Positions 25,558 through 33,068 of a stretch of 64,000 nucleotides of DNA are shown here, piece by piece. This DNA is from an uncultured Christensenellaceae bacterium (GTDB lineage Bacteria; Bacillota; Clostridia; Christensenellales; Borkfalkiaceae), in contig CAJUSA010000010.1 in the NCBI GenBank assembly GCA_910589015.1, positions 26,996-90,995 of the forward strand, given 5' to 3'. The notes under the pieces were generated by a model that saw nothing but the letters and a program-made list of their open reading frames with translations, did not search any database and was not told the origin of the DNA. Numbering within the stretch: position 1 is the first letter of the stretch; each line of letters opens with the position of its first letter. The position numbers and the translations under genes were made by a program.

Positions 25558-26844
25558 TCATTTCCCGACGCAAAATTTTTCGAAAATTTCGTTTACGACC
25601 GCCTCGCTCGCCGTTTCGCCGCTCAGCGTGCCGAGCGCGACCCAGGCGCGTTTTACGTCCTCGGCATATAATTCGACGGGCGCATTCATAACCGCGGTCA
25701 ATGCCTCGCCCACCGCCTCATACGATTCCGACACGCTGCGGTAGTGCCGCTCTTCCAACAAACATACGTCGCTCTCGCGCCCGTAGCCCTTTTCATACAT
25801 CATCTCTTTGAGCCGATCGAGCCCTTCGCCCGTCCGCGCGGAAAGATAAACGTCGCACCCTCTATCCGACCGCCCCAGATCGCTCTTCGCGCCCACCGTA
25901 ATAACGGGAGTACCGGCGGGGAAGGAAAGGTTTTCTTCCTCTTTGAGATAGAGAATGAGATCGGCGCTTTCGATCGCCCGTTCGGCGCGGCGGATCCCCT
26001 CGCGCTCGATTTCGTCGCCGCTTTCGCGCAAACCCGCCGTATCGAACAGGCGGAACAGCACGCCGTTCAGTTCGATCGCGCCTTCCACGACGTCGCGCGT
26101 CGTGCCGGCGGTGGCGGATACGATGGCCCTGTCGCTGCCCAGCAACGCGTTGAACAGCGAACTTTTGCCCGCGTTGGGGTTGCCGCACAACGCGACGGAA
26201 ACGCCGCTTTTGAGCTTTTTCCCCGCGCGGTACTGTTTCAAAAGCGCGGCAAGCGCTTCTTGCACGCATACGAGCTTTTCTCTCGTCTGCGTTCGCGTAT
26301 CCGCGGTAAGATCTTCTTCGGGGTAATCCAAATCGGCGTCGATCCCCGCAAGACATTCGAGCAAAACACCCTGTAAGCGTTTACCCTCGTTGGTCAGTTT
26401 TTCGGTATAGAGCGAATATCCCGCGCGCACTTGCGCTTCGGATTCCGCGTCGATCATATCCGCCACGCCTTCCGCCGCAGAAAGCGACAGCTTGCCGTTG
26501 AGATAAGCGCGCTTCGTAAACTCGCCGCGATCGGCCATGCGCGCCCCCAGATCGAGCGCGCGGCGCAAGATCCCGCGGGCGATTTCCCTGCCGCCGTGGC
26601 AATGAAATTCCACGGTGTCCTCGCCCGTGTACGATTTCGGCGCGCGGAAATACACGCACATGCCGTAATCTTTGAACGAACCGCCGTCGATTTCGCCTGC
26701 ATAAAGCATATTGGGAAGATATTCGCCGCGATGCGAAAACATGTTTCGGGCAAGCCCGAGCGCGCCCGCGCCGCTTGCGCGCACAATGGCGACGCCGCCG
26801 CGCCCTTCCGCTGTGGCGATCGCCGCAATCAGATCATACGTCAT
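25558..26844 (-). CDS. mnmE: tRNA modification GTPase MnmE
   Basis: With MnmG it makes the cmnm5 modification at U34 of tRNA. 428 residues. The N-terminal tetrahydrofolate-binding domain (IAAIATAEGRGGVAIVRASG, HCHGG) is followed by a helical domain. The inserted G domain has GNPNAGKSSLFN, the potassium-loop region and DTAGLRE. The C-terminus ends CVGK, matching the Cys-x-Gly-Lys signature. No SD is visible before the ATG (CGATAGTAATT). mnmG is not in the window. Confidence 0.95.
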   Translation of the reverse strand: MTYDLIAAIATAEGRGGVAIVRASGAGALGLARNMFSHRGEYLPNMLYAGEIDGGSFKDYGMCVYFRAPKSYTGEDTVEFHCHGGREIARGILRRALDLGARMADRGEFTKRAYLNGKLSLSAAEGVADMIDAESEAQVRAGYSLYTEKLTNEGKRLQGVLLECLAGIDADLDYPEEDLTADTRTQTREKLVCVQEALAALLKQYRAGKKLKSGVSVALCGNPNAGKSSLFNALLGSDRAIVSATAGTTRDVVEGAIELNGVLFRLFDTAGLRESGDEIEREGIRRAERAIESADLILYLKEEENLSFPAGTPVITVGAKSDLGRSDRGCDVYLSARTGEGLDRLKEMMYEKGYGRESDVCLLEERHYRSVSESYEAVGEALTAVMNAPVELYAEDVKRAWVALGTLSGETASEAVVNEIFEKFCVGK

Positions 26845-26887
26845 AATTACTATCGGTTATTTGTTTTTTTGATACCCGACAGGGCTT

Positions 26888-26908
26888 AATATAACCTATG
26901 GTTATATT
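26888..26908. promoter_or_regulatory. Inverted repeat overlapping the mnmE transcription start (candidate operator)
   Basis: AATATAACC-TAT-GGTTATATT is a perfect 9-bp inverted repeat with a 3-base centre. It overlaps the -10 box at one end and covers the predicted start of transcription. Confidence 0.45.
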
Positions 26909-26934
26909 ATATCATGTTTTAGGTAGTTTGTAAA
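26906..26934 (-). promoter_or_regulatory. Promoter for mnmE-lysR
   Basis: Minus-strand TTTACA (26929-26934), 17 bases, TATAAT (26906-26911). Confidence 0.7.
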
Positions 26935-27018
26935 CGTTTTTCTTGAATTTTTACAAAAAAAGAACGTGTTTGTGCATGCTGTGTTCTTTTGCTTATCGCC
27001 GCCGCACGTTTGATCTTC

Positions 27019-27047
27019 TTGACAAAAGACAATCGAAAAAGTATAAT
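27019..27047 (+). promoter_or_regulatory. Full-consensus sigma-A promoter
   Basis: TTGACA (27019-27024), 17 bases, TATAAT (27042-27047): a perfect match, directly before the gene starting at 27066, with a leader of only about 12 bases. Confidence 0.8.
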
Positions 27048-27065
27048 AGCATAAGAGGAAAAGAT

Positions 27066-27680
27066 ATGGAAAAAATAAAAAGTCCCGATCTTTCAAACGC
27101 GCTCTGCAAAGCGAAGGGTTACAGAACAAAGGCGCGCAGTCTTTACGGCATGCTCGGTATTTTCTTTTCGGTTATCGTGCTCGCAACCGTATTCGGAATC
27201 GACTCCGTGCCTCTGTCGGGGCGCATAATTGCGTGTATCGCATGCGGCATGGTCGTCGCCCTTTGCGTTTTCGCTTACGTTTACGATCGCATCGCCCGTT
27301 CAAAAACCGAAAACCGCGACTGCGTCATTCTCTATCAAGACGGCATAACTGTTTACGTCGACAACGGCAGATCTGAACGAGGTTATCTGCATTTTTCTTT
27401 CGATGAAATCGAGGATTACGGATTTATCCATATTTTAGAGGGCGAATCGGGTTCGGGGGAAGTCCGTTTGATCTTTCGGCAAAAATCGCATTCGGCGGAA
27501 ACCTATCTTTCATACCGTTTGCTCAACTACGGTTTTCTGCGCATTACCTCAAAAGACGGCGGATATTACAACGTACCGGTCGGCGATATCGAAACGGTAA
27601 AACAATTCTTACAGGAACACACAAAAATTGAAGAATACATTTACATACGGATCGCCGGTATACACGATAACCTCCGATAA
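27066..27680 (+). CDS. Uncharacterised two-helix membrane protein
   Basis: 204 residues. Two membrane segments (about residues 30-50 and 56-77) are followed by a soluble C-terminal domain of about 125 residues with alternating strands and many Tyr and aromatic residues (FSFDEIEDYGFIHILEG, LSYRLLNYGFLRI), resembling the PH-like or YcxB-like cytoplasmic domains of small Firmicutes membrane proteins, though I cannot name the family. The ATG at 27066 follows AGAGGAAA. It has its own consensus promoter and terminator, so it is a single-gene unit. Confidence 0.7.
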   Translation: MEKIKSPDLSNALCKAKGYRTKARSLYGMLGIFFSVIVLATVFGIDSVPLSGRIIACIACGMVVALCVFAYVYDRIARSKTENRDCVILYQDGITVYVDNGRSERGYLHFSFDEIEDYGFIHILEGESGSGEVRLIFRQKSHSAETYLSYRLLNYGFLRITSKDGGYYNVPVGDIETVKQFLQEHTKIEEYIYIRIAGIHDNLR

Positions 27681-27690
27681 AATCGATCTA

Positions 27691-27725
27691 AAAACGCTCT
27701 TGGAAAATTCCAAGAGCGTTTTTTT
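27691..27725. terminator. Bidirectional terminator
   Basis: AACGCTCTTGG / CCAAGAGCGTT stem with seven Ts on the plus strand and As on the other side. It separates convergent genes. Confidence 0.85.
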
Positions 27726-27736
27726 AACAAGTTTCA

Positions 27737-28597
27737 TCAAAAATCCGAAAACGGGCCGTCGCTGTCGCGTCCGCTTGCGGAAGAATTGTCGAAATCGGGG
27801 AATGGCGAATCCGAACCGCCCCCGCCGCCATAACCGCCGTTTCCACCGCCCTGCCCGTATTGATCCTGATAGCGGCGGCGTTCCTCTTCCATGCGTTTGC
27901 GCATGTATTCGTTATAATCGATGGGCGTATTGTTGCGCACGGCAAAGAGAACGAACCCGCGGCAAGGCAGCACGGCGCAGAGGAAGGTCATAAGGAAGGG
28001 ACTGCGGGCATAATATTTGCGGAAGAGCGCAAAGAACAGCGCGCAGAAAAAGAACAACAACACGAACCACCACACGCTTACGATGATGTTGACAACGTCG
28101 CCCGCAAATGCAAGTTTCCGCATACTTCCCGTAATCAGTCCGCTGTCGAGGGCATAATAGACCATGCCCGTTTCTTCGATCAACCGTTCCGAATAATATG
28201 CGGGGTTGGAGGCTATGACCAGACTGACGACAAGTGCAAACGTCTGCATGGCGACGAACGCGATTTCCACCAACATGCACCATAAGCCGACATGCTTTAT
28301 TTTTTTACCGAATACGTTCGCCTCGCCTGCCACTTCGCCCGCGAAATAGGTATTTAGAAAGGGAACGAAACCCAGCCAGCCGTTTTTCATGCCGCGTTTT
28401 TTCGCCATCGCCATAAGCCCGATGCCGCCGAACACCGTTCCCACAAGAAACAGCCCTGCCGCCACGATAATGCAAATGAGATTCCACCTGAAATTCAGCG
28501 CCGCGGCAGATTGCGCGGTAGAGATATCCCCGCCGAAATAATTGCCGAAATACTGAATGAATAACTGCGGTACGCTCAGCCAATCGAAAAATTCCAT
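27737..28597 (-). CDS. Uncharacterised multi-pass membrane protein with Gly-rich tail
   Basis: 286 residues. About five hydrophobic segments (around 37-62, 80-100, 103-130, 160-185, 195-215) include a short GFVPFLNTYFAGEVAG motif, similar to small integral proteins that carry a WxGFIPF-like element. The last 60 residues are cytoplasm-like: charged, then Gly-rich (QGGGNGGYGGGGG) and acidic with repeated DxPFxDF (SPFPDFDNSS, DGPFSDF). No function is recognised. It is the last gene of the ecf-truA operon, 17 bases after truA. Confidence 0.65.
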   Translation of the reverse strand: MEFFDWLSVPQLFIQYFGNYFGGDISTAQSAAALNFRWNLICIIVAAGLFLVGTVFGGIGLMAMAKKRGMKNGWLGFVPFLNTYFAGEVAGEANVFGKKIKHVGLWCMLVEIAFVAMQTFALVVSLVIASNPAYYSERLIEETGMVYYALDSGLITGSMRKLAFAGDVVNIIVSVWWFVLLFFFCALFFALFRKYYARSPFLMTFLCAVLPCRGFVLFAVRNNTPIDYNEYMRKRMEEERRRYQDQYGQGGGNGGYGGGGGSDSPFPDFDNSSASGRDSDGPFSDF

Positions 28598-28614
28598 AAC
28601 GACTCCTTATTCAT

Positions 28615-29382
28615 TTATACCCCGCCGCCGCGATTCTCAAACGGCGAAGGATCATATTCGACGCAAACGAGCGTCAGACCTTTGGCGGGCATGGTTTTTC
28701 CGAGCAGATCGCGCCGCCCCGTTGCGAATGCGTTTTCGATTTCGCACGGCTTTCCGCACCCGACTTCGTAAAGTTCCCCCGCCATGATCCTAACCATATT
28801 ATATAAGAACCCTTCGCCCGTCACGAAAAAATCGAACTGTATGCGGTCGGGATAAGTTGTTTTCACGACCTTTGCCGACAAAACGTTGCGTTCGCTCGTT
28901 TTGGCGGAAGATCCCGCCGCGCAGAACGCCTTATAATCGTGCCGCCCTTCATAGAGCCGCGCCGCCGCGTTCATGACGTCATGATCGGGAAAGCGGCGCA
29001 CGCGCACCGCGTAACGCGTTAAAAGCGGCAGTTCGCACGAGGAATAATAAAAGGAATAGCGGTAGGTTTTCTGTTTGCCCTTGGTGGCGTCGAACCCTTC
29101 TGCCCGTACGCTCGTGATCACGCGCACATCGTCGGGCAAGCGCAAATTCAAACAGGTTGCGATTTTTTCGGCTGGAATCTCGGTTTGCACATCGAAATGG
29201 CACACCTGCCCTTCCGCATGCACGCCCGCGTCCGTTCTGCCGCTGCCCGTCATCTTCACCGCGCATCCGAATACCTCGCACGCGGCCTGTTCAAGCTCTT
29301 CCTGCACGGTGCGCGCGTTGTTTTGAATCTGCCAGCCGCCGTAATTCGTTCCGTCGTAAGTCACTTTCAGCGCGTATCTCAT
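28615..29382 (-). CDS. truA: tRNA pseudouridine synthase A (TruA)
   Basis: Makes pseudouridine at positions 38-40 of tRNA anticodon arms. 255 residues. The catalytic Asp is in GSGRTDAGVHA; the start is MRYALKVTYDGTNYGGWQ. The frame is open further upstream, but the ATG at 29382 overlaps the ecfT stop (ATGA). The ecfA1-ecfA2-ecfT-truA order is common in Firmicutes ribosomal-protein clusters, although here no ribosomal genes are attached. Confidence 0.95.
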   Translation of the reverse strand: MRYALKVTYDGTNYGGWQIQNNARTVQEELEQAACEVFGCAVKMTGSGRTDAGVHAEGQVCHFDVQTEIPAEKIATCLNLRLPDDVRVITSVRAEGFDATKGKQKTYRYSFYYSSCELPLLTRYAVRVRRFPDHDVMNAAARLYEGRHDYKAFCAAGSSAKTSERNVLSAKVVKTTYPDRIQFDFFVTGEGFLYNMVRIMAGELYEVGCGKPCEIENAFATGRRDLLGKTMPAKGLTLVCVEYDPSPFENRGGGV

Positions 29383-30209
29383 AACGGCGCACCCAAATAA
29401 ACGCGTAACAGCACGACGCCCGTAATGAGCGCCGCCCCCACGAAAAATCCCACAAGATCGCGCCAACCGAAACGGTGCTTTTTGTATTTTGTACGGTTCT
29501 TACTGCCCGTATAACAGCGTGCCTCCATCGCGTCGCCGAGTTCGTCGGCACGGCGGAACGCCGAAAGCAACAACGGAATGAGAATGGGCACGATCGCCTT
29601 GATCTTCTTGATCGGGCCGCCCGTTTCGAAATCGGCGCCGCGCGCTTTCTGCGCGTTCTTGATCCGCTCGGTTTCATCCATCAGAATGGGGATAAAACGC
29701 AGCGCGATGCTCATGATCAGCGCCAGTTCGTGCACGGGGAAGCGGATCCATTTGAGGGGCGTTAACAGGCTCTCGATCCCGTCGGTAAGGTCGACGGGCG
29801 TCGTCGTATAAGTTAAGAGCGAGGAACAGAGCACCAAGAGAATGAGCCGCAACACGAGAAAGAGCGAAAAGATGATTCCCCCCTGCGTAATGCGGAAGAT
29901 CCACCAATGGTATACGGCAGGTCCCGGCCAGTAAACTTGATCGCCGACGTAAAAAAACAAATTGAGCACGGCGGTGAAGAGAACAAGAAAAAGGATTCCG
30001 CGCAACGAACGCAACACCTTGCCGAGCGGCACGCGCGAGGCGATCGTCGCGACGATCAGCACGAACGCGCAGGCGGCAAGCCCGTAAAAATTCGACGCAA
30101 GAAAGATCGCCACGATATAAGCGATCAAAAAGAGAATTTTCAGCCTTGCGTCCATACGATGCAAAAAGGACTGCACGGGATAAAATTGCCCGAAGGATAC
30201 GTCTTTCAC
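29379..30209 (-). CDS. ecfT: ECF transporter transmembrane subunit EcfT
   Basis: 276 residues, about six membrane segments. The two coupling helices carry the characteristic Ala-Arg-Gly type motifs (KARGADF and EARCYTG), which insert in the ATPase subunits. It is the shared energising module for vitamin S-components encoded elsewhere. The gene overlaps ecfA2 by ATGA. Confidence 0.93.
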   Translation of the reverse strand: MKDVSFGQFYPVQSFLHRMDARLKILFLIAYIVAIFLASNFYGLAACAFVLIVATIASRVPLGKVLRSLRGILFLVLFTAVLNLFFYVGDQVYWPGPAVYHWWIFRITQGGIIFSLFLVLRLILLVLCSSLLTYTTTPVDLTDGIESLLTPLKWIRFPVHELALIMSIALRFIPILMDETERIKNAQKARGADFETGGPIKKIKAIVPILIPLLLSAFRRADELGDAMEARCYTGSKNRTKYKKHRFGWRDLVGFFVGAALITGVVLLRVYLGAPL

Positions 30210-31126
30210 GCTTTATCCCCCCTCAGCGCAAGAATCTTGGCGATGCAGTCTTCCGTCGTAAAATCGCAGTCGAGTTTCACGCCCTGCTCTTCAAGCGCGG
30301 CGCAGAGTTTTGCGGTAAGCGGAATATCCAACCCGAGCGCGGCAAGTTCCCCGCCCAGCCGAAAGAGTTGTGCGGGCGGAAGACAGTATTTCACGGTTCC
30401 CTCGGAAAAAACGGCGGCTTTGGTACAGTTTTCGGATATTTCGTCCATATCGTGCGAGACGATAATCACCGTTTTGCACCACTCTTGATGGATCCTGTGC
30501 AAAAGCTGCATGATCTCGCGTTTCCCGAGCGGATCGAGCCCTGCGGCAGGTTCGTCAAGAACAAGCACTTCGGGATGCGTGACGATGACGCCCGCGATCG
30601 CCACGCGGCGTTTCTGACCGCCCGAAAGCTCGAACGGGGATTTATCCTTTACTTCGTCGTAATTCAACCCCACGATTTCCAACGCGCCGCGCACGGCGTT
30701 TTCAATCTCTTCCTTTTCAGGTTTCTTTTTTGCAAAATTCTTATAACCGAATGCAACGTCGTCGAATACCGTTTCGGCAAAAAGCTGATATTCGGGATAC
30801 TGAAACACCATGCCCACATGGCGGCGCAGTTCGTTAAAGTCGGTTTTGCGGGCGGCAAGATCGAAAGATCCCACCGTCAGCCGCGGTTCGGGGGGCGGGG
30901 TCTGCCCCTTTTTGACGCGCGGTTTTTTGTAATGTTTCAAGGAAGAAGGCAGGCGCAAAAGTCCGTTCAAATGTTGCACGAACGTACTTTTACCGCTGCC
31001 CGTGTGCCCGATGATCCCGAAAAATTCCCCCTCTTCCACCGTAAGCGTGACGTCTTTGAGGGCGGCAGTCGCAAACGGCGAGCGGGCATTATAAATGTAA
31101 GAAAGCCGTTCGGCTACAATACGCAC
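30206..31126 (-). CDS. ecfA2: ECF transporter ATPase EcfA2
   Basis: 306 residues. Walker A GHTGSGKST, Q-loop FQYPEYQLF, signature LSGGQKRR, Walker B VLVLDEP. A basic, Pro-rich insertion (about residues 63-85, KKPRVKKGQTPPPEP) sits between Walker A and the Q-loop and is longer than usual. Its start overlaps the ecfA1 end by 13 bases. Confidence 0.93.
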   Translation of the reverse strand: MRIVAERLSYIYNARSPFATAALKDVTLTVEEGEFFGIIGHTGSGKSTFVQHLNGLLRLPSSLKHYKKPRVKKGQTPPPEPRLTVGSFDLAARKTDFNELRRHVGMVFQYPEYQLFAETVFDDVAFGYKNFAKKKPEKEEIENAVRGALEIVGLNYDEVKDKSPFELSGGQKRRVAIAGVIVTHPEVLVLDEPAAGLDPLGKREIMQLLHRIHQEWCKTVIIVSHDMDEISENCTKAAVFSEGTVKYCLPPAQLFRLGGELAALGLDIPLTAKLCAALEEQGVKLDCDFTTEDCIAKILALRGDKA

Positions 31127-31935
31127 TTTGCAACCTCCCGCGCTAATTCTTCCACGTCGAGCGTGTCGGGCACGGCAAAACCGCCCTCTTGCAGACGTTT
31201 ACAGATGTAACCGATCTGCGGCAACGTTAAATTATATGTTAAAAGTTCTTCGTGCCGCTCGAATATATCCGAAGGCGCGCCCTGCATGACGATTTCCCCG
31301 CGGTTCATCACCACCGCGCGGTCGGCAAGCAATGCCTCTTCCATAAAGTGCGTAATGAGCACGACGGTGATCTTTTCTTCGCGGTTGAGCTTCTGCACTA
31401 CGTTTACGATCTCGCGTCTGCCGCGCGGATCGAGCATGGCGGTCGATTCATCGAGGATCATGACGTCGGGCTTTAACGCCAGGACGCCCGCAATGGCGAC
31501 GCGCTGTTTCTGCCCGCCCGAAAGCCGCGAAACCATGGAATTGCGGTATTCTTGCATGCCGACGGCATGCAAGGCAAAGTCGATCCGCTCGGCAATTTCT
31601 TCGCGCGGCAATCCGACGTTCTCTGCGCCGAAGGCAATATCATCCTCGACGATCGAAGCGACCGTCTGGTTATCGGGATTCTGAAAAACGATCCCCACCC
31701 GTTTGCGGATTTGCGTGACGTTTTTCGAAGTAAGCTGCTGCCCGAATACGCGCACGACGCCCTCGTCGCTTTCCAGCAATCCGTTGCTCAGCCGCGCAAG
31801 CGTGCTTTTTCCGCTGCCGTTGTGCCCGAGCACGGCGACAAATTCACCCTCTTCCACGCTAAAATTTATATTCTTAATCGCCTGAACGCCTTCGCCGTAG
31901 GCAAACGATACGTTCTCAAATTCAATCGCTTTCAT
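31114..31935 (-). CDS. ecfA1: ECF transporter ATPase EcfA1
   Basis: 273 residues. Walker A GHNGSGKST, Q-loop FQNPDNQ, signature LSGGQKQR, Walker B VMILDES: the Ser instead of Pro after the catalytic Glu is usual for EcfA1. It forms the ATPase heterodimer with EcfA2 and is the first gene of the operon. No SD is visible before the ATG (CATATTAAATT), and the leader is predicted to be about 8 bases. Confidence 0.93.
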   Translation of the reverse strand: MKAIEFENVSFAYGEGVQAIKNINFSVEEGEFVAVLGHNGSGKSTLARLSNGLLESDEGVVRVFGQQLTSKNVTQIRKRVGIVFQNPDNQTVASIVEDDIAFGAENVGLPREEIAERIDFALHAVGMQEYRNSMVSRLSGGQKQRVAIAGVLALKPDVMILDESTAMLDPRGRREIVNVVQKLNREEKITVVLITHFMEEALLADRAVVMNRGEIVMQGAPSDIFERHEELLTYNLTLPQIGYICKRLQEGGFAVPDTLDVEELAREVAKCVL

Positions 31936-31949
31936 AATTTAATATGTAT

Positions 31950-31978
31950 ATTATAGCAAAACAGGCAAAATTTTACAA
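31950..31978 (-). promoter_or_regulatory. Promoter of the ecf-truA operon
   Basis: Minus-strand TTGTAA (31973-31978), 17 bases, TATAAT (31950-31955). Transcription would begin about 8 bases before the ecfA1 ATG. Confidence 0.65.
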
Positions 31979-32022
31979 TGAATTCAAAGTGAAATCGGAA
32001 AAAATATTTTTCATGCAAACGC

Positions 32023-32051
32023 TTGAAAAATAAAAACTGATGTGCTATACT
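32023..32051 (+). promoter_or_regulatory. Promoter of the structured RNA
   Basis: TTGAAA (32023-32028), 17 bases, TATACT (32046-32051). It is divergent from the ecf promoter, and the predicted start lies at the foot of the first RNA stem. Confidence 0.65.
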
Positions 32052-32056
32052 GATTT

Positions 32057-32203
32057 TACCACACAAAACTGCATAATTTTCTACAAAGTGCACAATCTCG
32101 GCATTGTGTATCTCTTTTCGCTTTGTAGAAAAGGTTTTGTGTGGTAACAAACTTCGGAGATACCGTGCGTGTGTTTCCAGGTTTGGGAACACACTTTTTT
32201 ATT
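32057..32203 (+). ncRNA. Candidate non-coding RNA with two long perfect nested stems
   Basis: About 147 bases between a promoter and a terminator. Stem 1 is 14 bp and perfect (32056-32069 with 32134-32147). Stem 2 is 12 bp and perfect (32077-32088 with 32121-32132). Stem 3 is 6 bp (32091-32096 with 32103-32108), with loop CTCGGC. Internal loops are asymmetric (7 versus 1 and 2 versus 12 bases). A 21-base single strand leads to the terminator hairpin. No SD-linked reading frame is present. It does not match tmRNA, RNase P, SRP RNA or T-box signatures that I know; a divergent 6S-like RNA or a leader attenuator for the next gene are alternatives. Confidence 0.65.
32169..32200 (+). terminator. 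Rho-independent terminator ending the small RNA
   Basis: GTGTGTTTCC and GGGAACACAC form a 10-bp stem (one G-U) with loop AGGTTT, followed by six Ts. It lies 28 bases before the next gene's start codon, so it could also act as an attenuator. Confidence 0.8.
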
Positions 32204-32227
32204 TTACAAAGGATAAGAAATTTCACC

Positions 32228-32884
32228 ATGACTGACTTAATTTTAAGTGTTACGCCGCCTCTTCATACTACTTCCGACGGCGACCAATCCGTATTGATCG
32301 GAATAATTTTCATTATAGCCGCCATCCTTCTTTTTTTAATTATACTCGCCGTTTCCATTCCCAAATCGAATGAAAAAACCACTTCCAAGGAAGACGACGC
32401 TAAGGCAGAAAAAAACGAACCGAGCAAAGAAATCGCAAGAAAAAAACATCCCGTTTTAACGCTCTGTCTCGTCCTGCTCGTTTTAGTCGGCAGTTTTTTC
32501 GGCATCACAAGTTGCGTTAAACACTTCCAAGCAGATACGGGAACATCGAGCGGAACTTCCTCAGGCGTCAACAAACCGCAAATATTTTCGCGCAATGCCA
32601 ATAACGGCGACATCAACGTCGGTGATACAAAATTAAATCTTGGTAGTTTGGGACAAGATTTTGTATTTCTCGCCAACGCAAATATTAAAAATCTAGAACT
32701 CACTTTGAAATTTTACGATAAAGGAAATAATCTCATCGCAACGAAAACAAAATTCTTTTCAAGCGTATCAAAAGGAAACGAATACACCTTTACGGTTGCT
32801 TTAACCGATTTTTCACTGTCGGATACTTTCAAAATCAATCGCGTATCCATTGGCGTAACAGGCGGAACGGTATCCCTGATATAG
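32228..32884 (+). CDS. Uncharacterised two-helix membrane protein with extracellular beta domain
   Basis: 218 residues. Membrane segment 1 is about residues 21-42, followed by a charged cytoplasmic loop (SKEDDAKAEKNEPSKE). Segment 2 is about 77-98 and ends at a Cys. A Ser/Thr/Gly linker (GTSSGTSSGV) leads to an outer domain of about 85 residues with FxLYD-like features (VFLANANIKNLELTLKFYDK). The ATG at 32228 has only a distant AAAGGA (13 bases). Base composition is more AT-rich than its neighbours. Expression would depend on read-through of the small-RNA terminator, or on a promoter I do not see. Confidence 0.65.
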   Translation: MTDLILSVTPPLHTTSDGDQSVLIGIIFIIAAILLFLIILAVSIPKSNEKTTSKEDDAKAEKNEPSKEIARKKHPVLTLCLVLLVLVGSFFGITSCVKHFQADTGTSSGTSSGVNKPQIFSRNANNGDINVGDTKLNLGSLGQDFVFLANANIKNLELTLKFYDKGNNLIATKTKFFSSVSKGNEYTFTVALTDFSLSDTFKINRVSIGVTGGTVSLI

Positions 32885-32928
32885 AAGTCCGTACTGATCG
32901 CTTTCTCTTCTTGCTTTTTATTATTTTT

Positions 32929-32951
32929 TCCCGTTTCGGGACAAGTTTTTT
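32929..32951 (+). terminator. Weak terminator-like hairpin
   Basis: TCCCG-TTT-CGGGA, then CAAG and a T run. The stem is only 5 bp and the Ts are displaced by 4 bases. Confidence 0.35.
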
Positions 32952-32962
32952 TGAATTGTTTC

Positions 32963-32991
32963 TTGACAATATAAAAGAAATTCGTTATAAT
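32963..32991 (+). promoter_or_regulatory. Full-consensus promoter for pyruvate:ferredoxin oxidoreductase
   Basis: TTGACA (32963-32968), 17 bases, TATAAT (32986-32991), with a leader of about 70 bases ending in a strong SD. It predicts high expression. Confidence 0.85.
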
Positions 32992-33068
32992 ATCATAGGC
33001 GCGTAAAAGGCGTTGCTTTTTCGCGTGCAAAAAACAGTAAATTTATAATTTTTTTGGAGGTTTGTTCG

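Noticed and set aside
26902..27129. Minus-strand 75-codon frame before the membrane protein
   Set aside because: It runs through two promoters and has no SD or motif.
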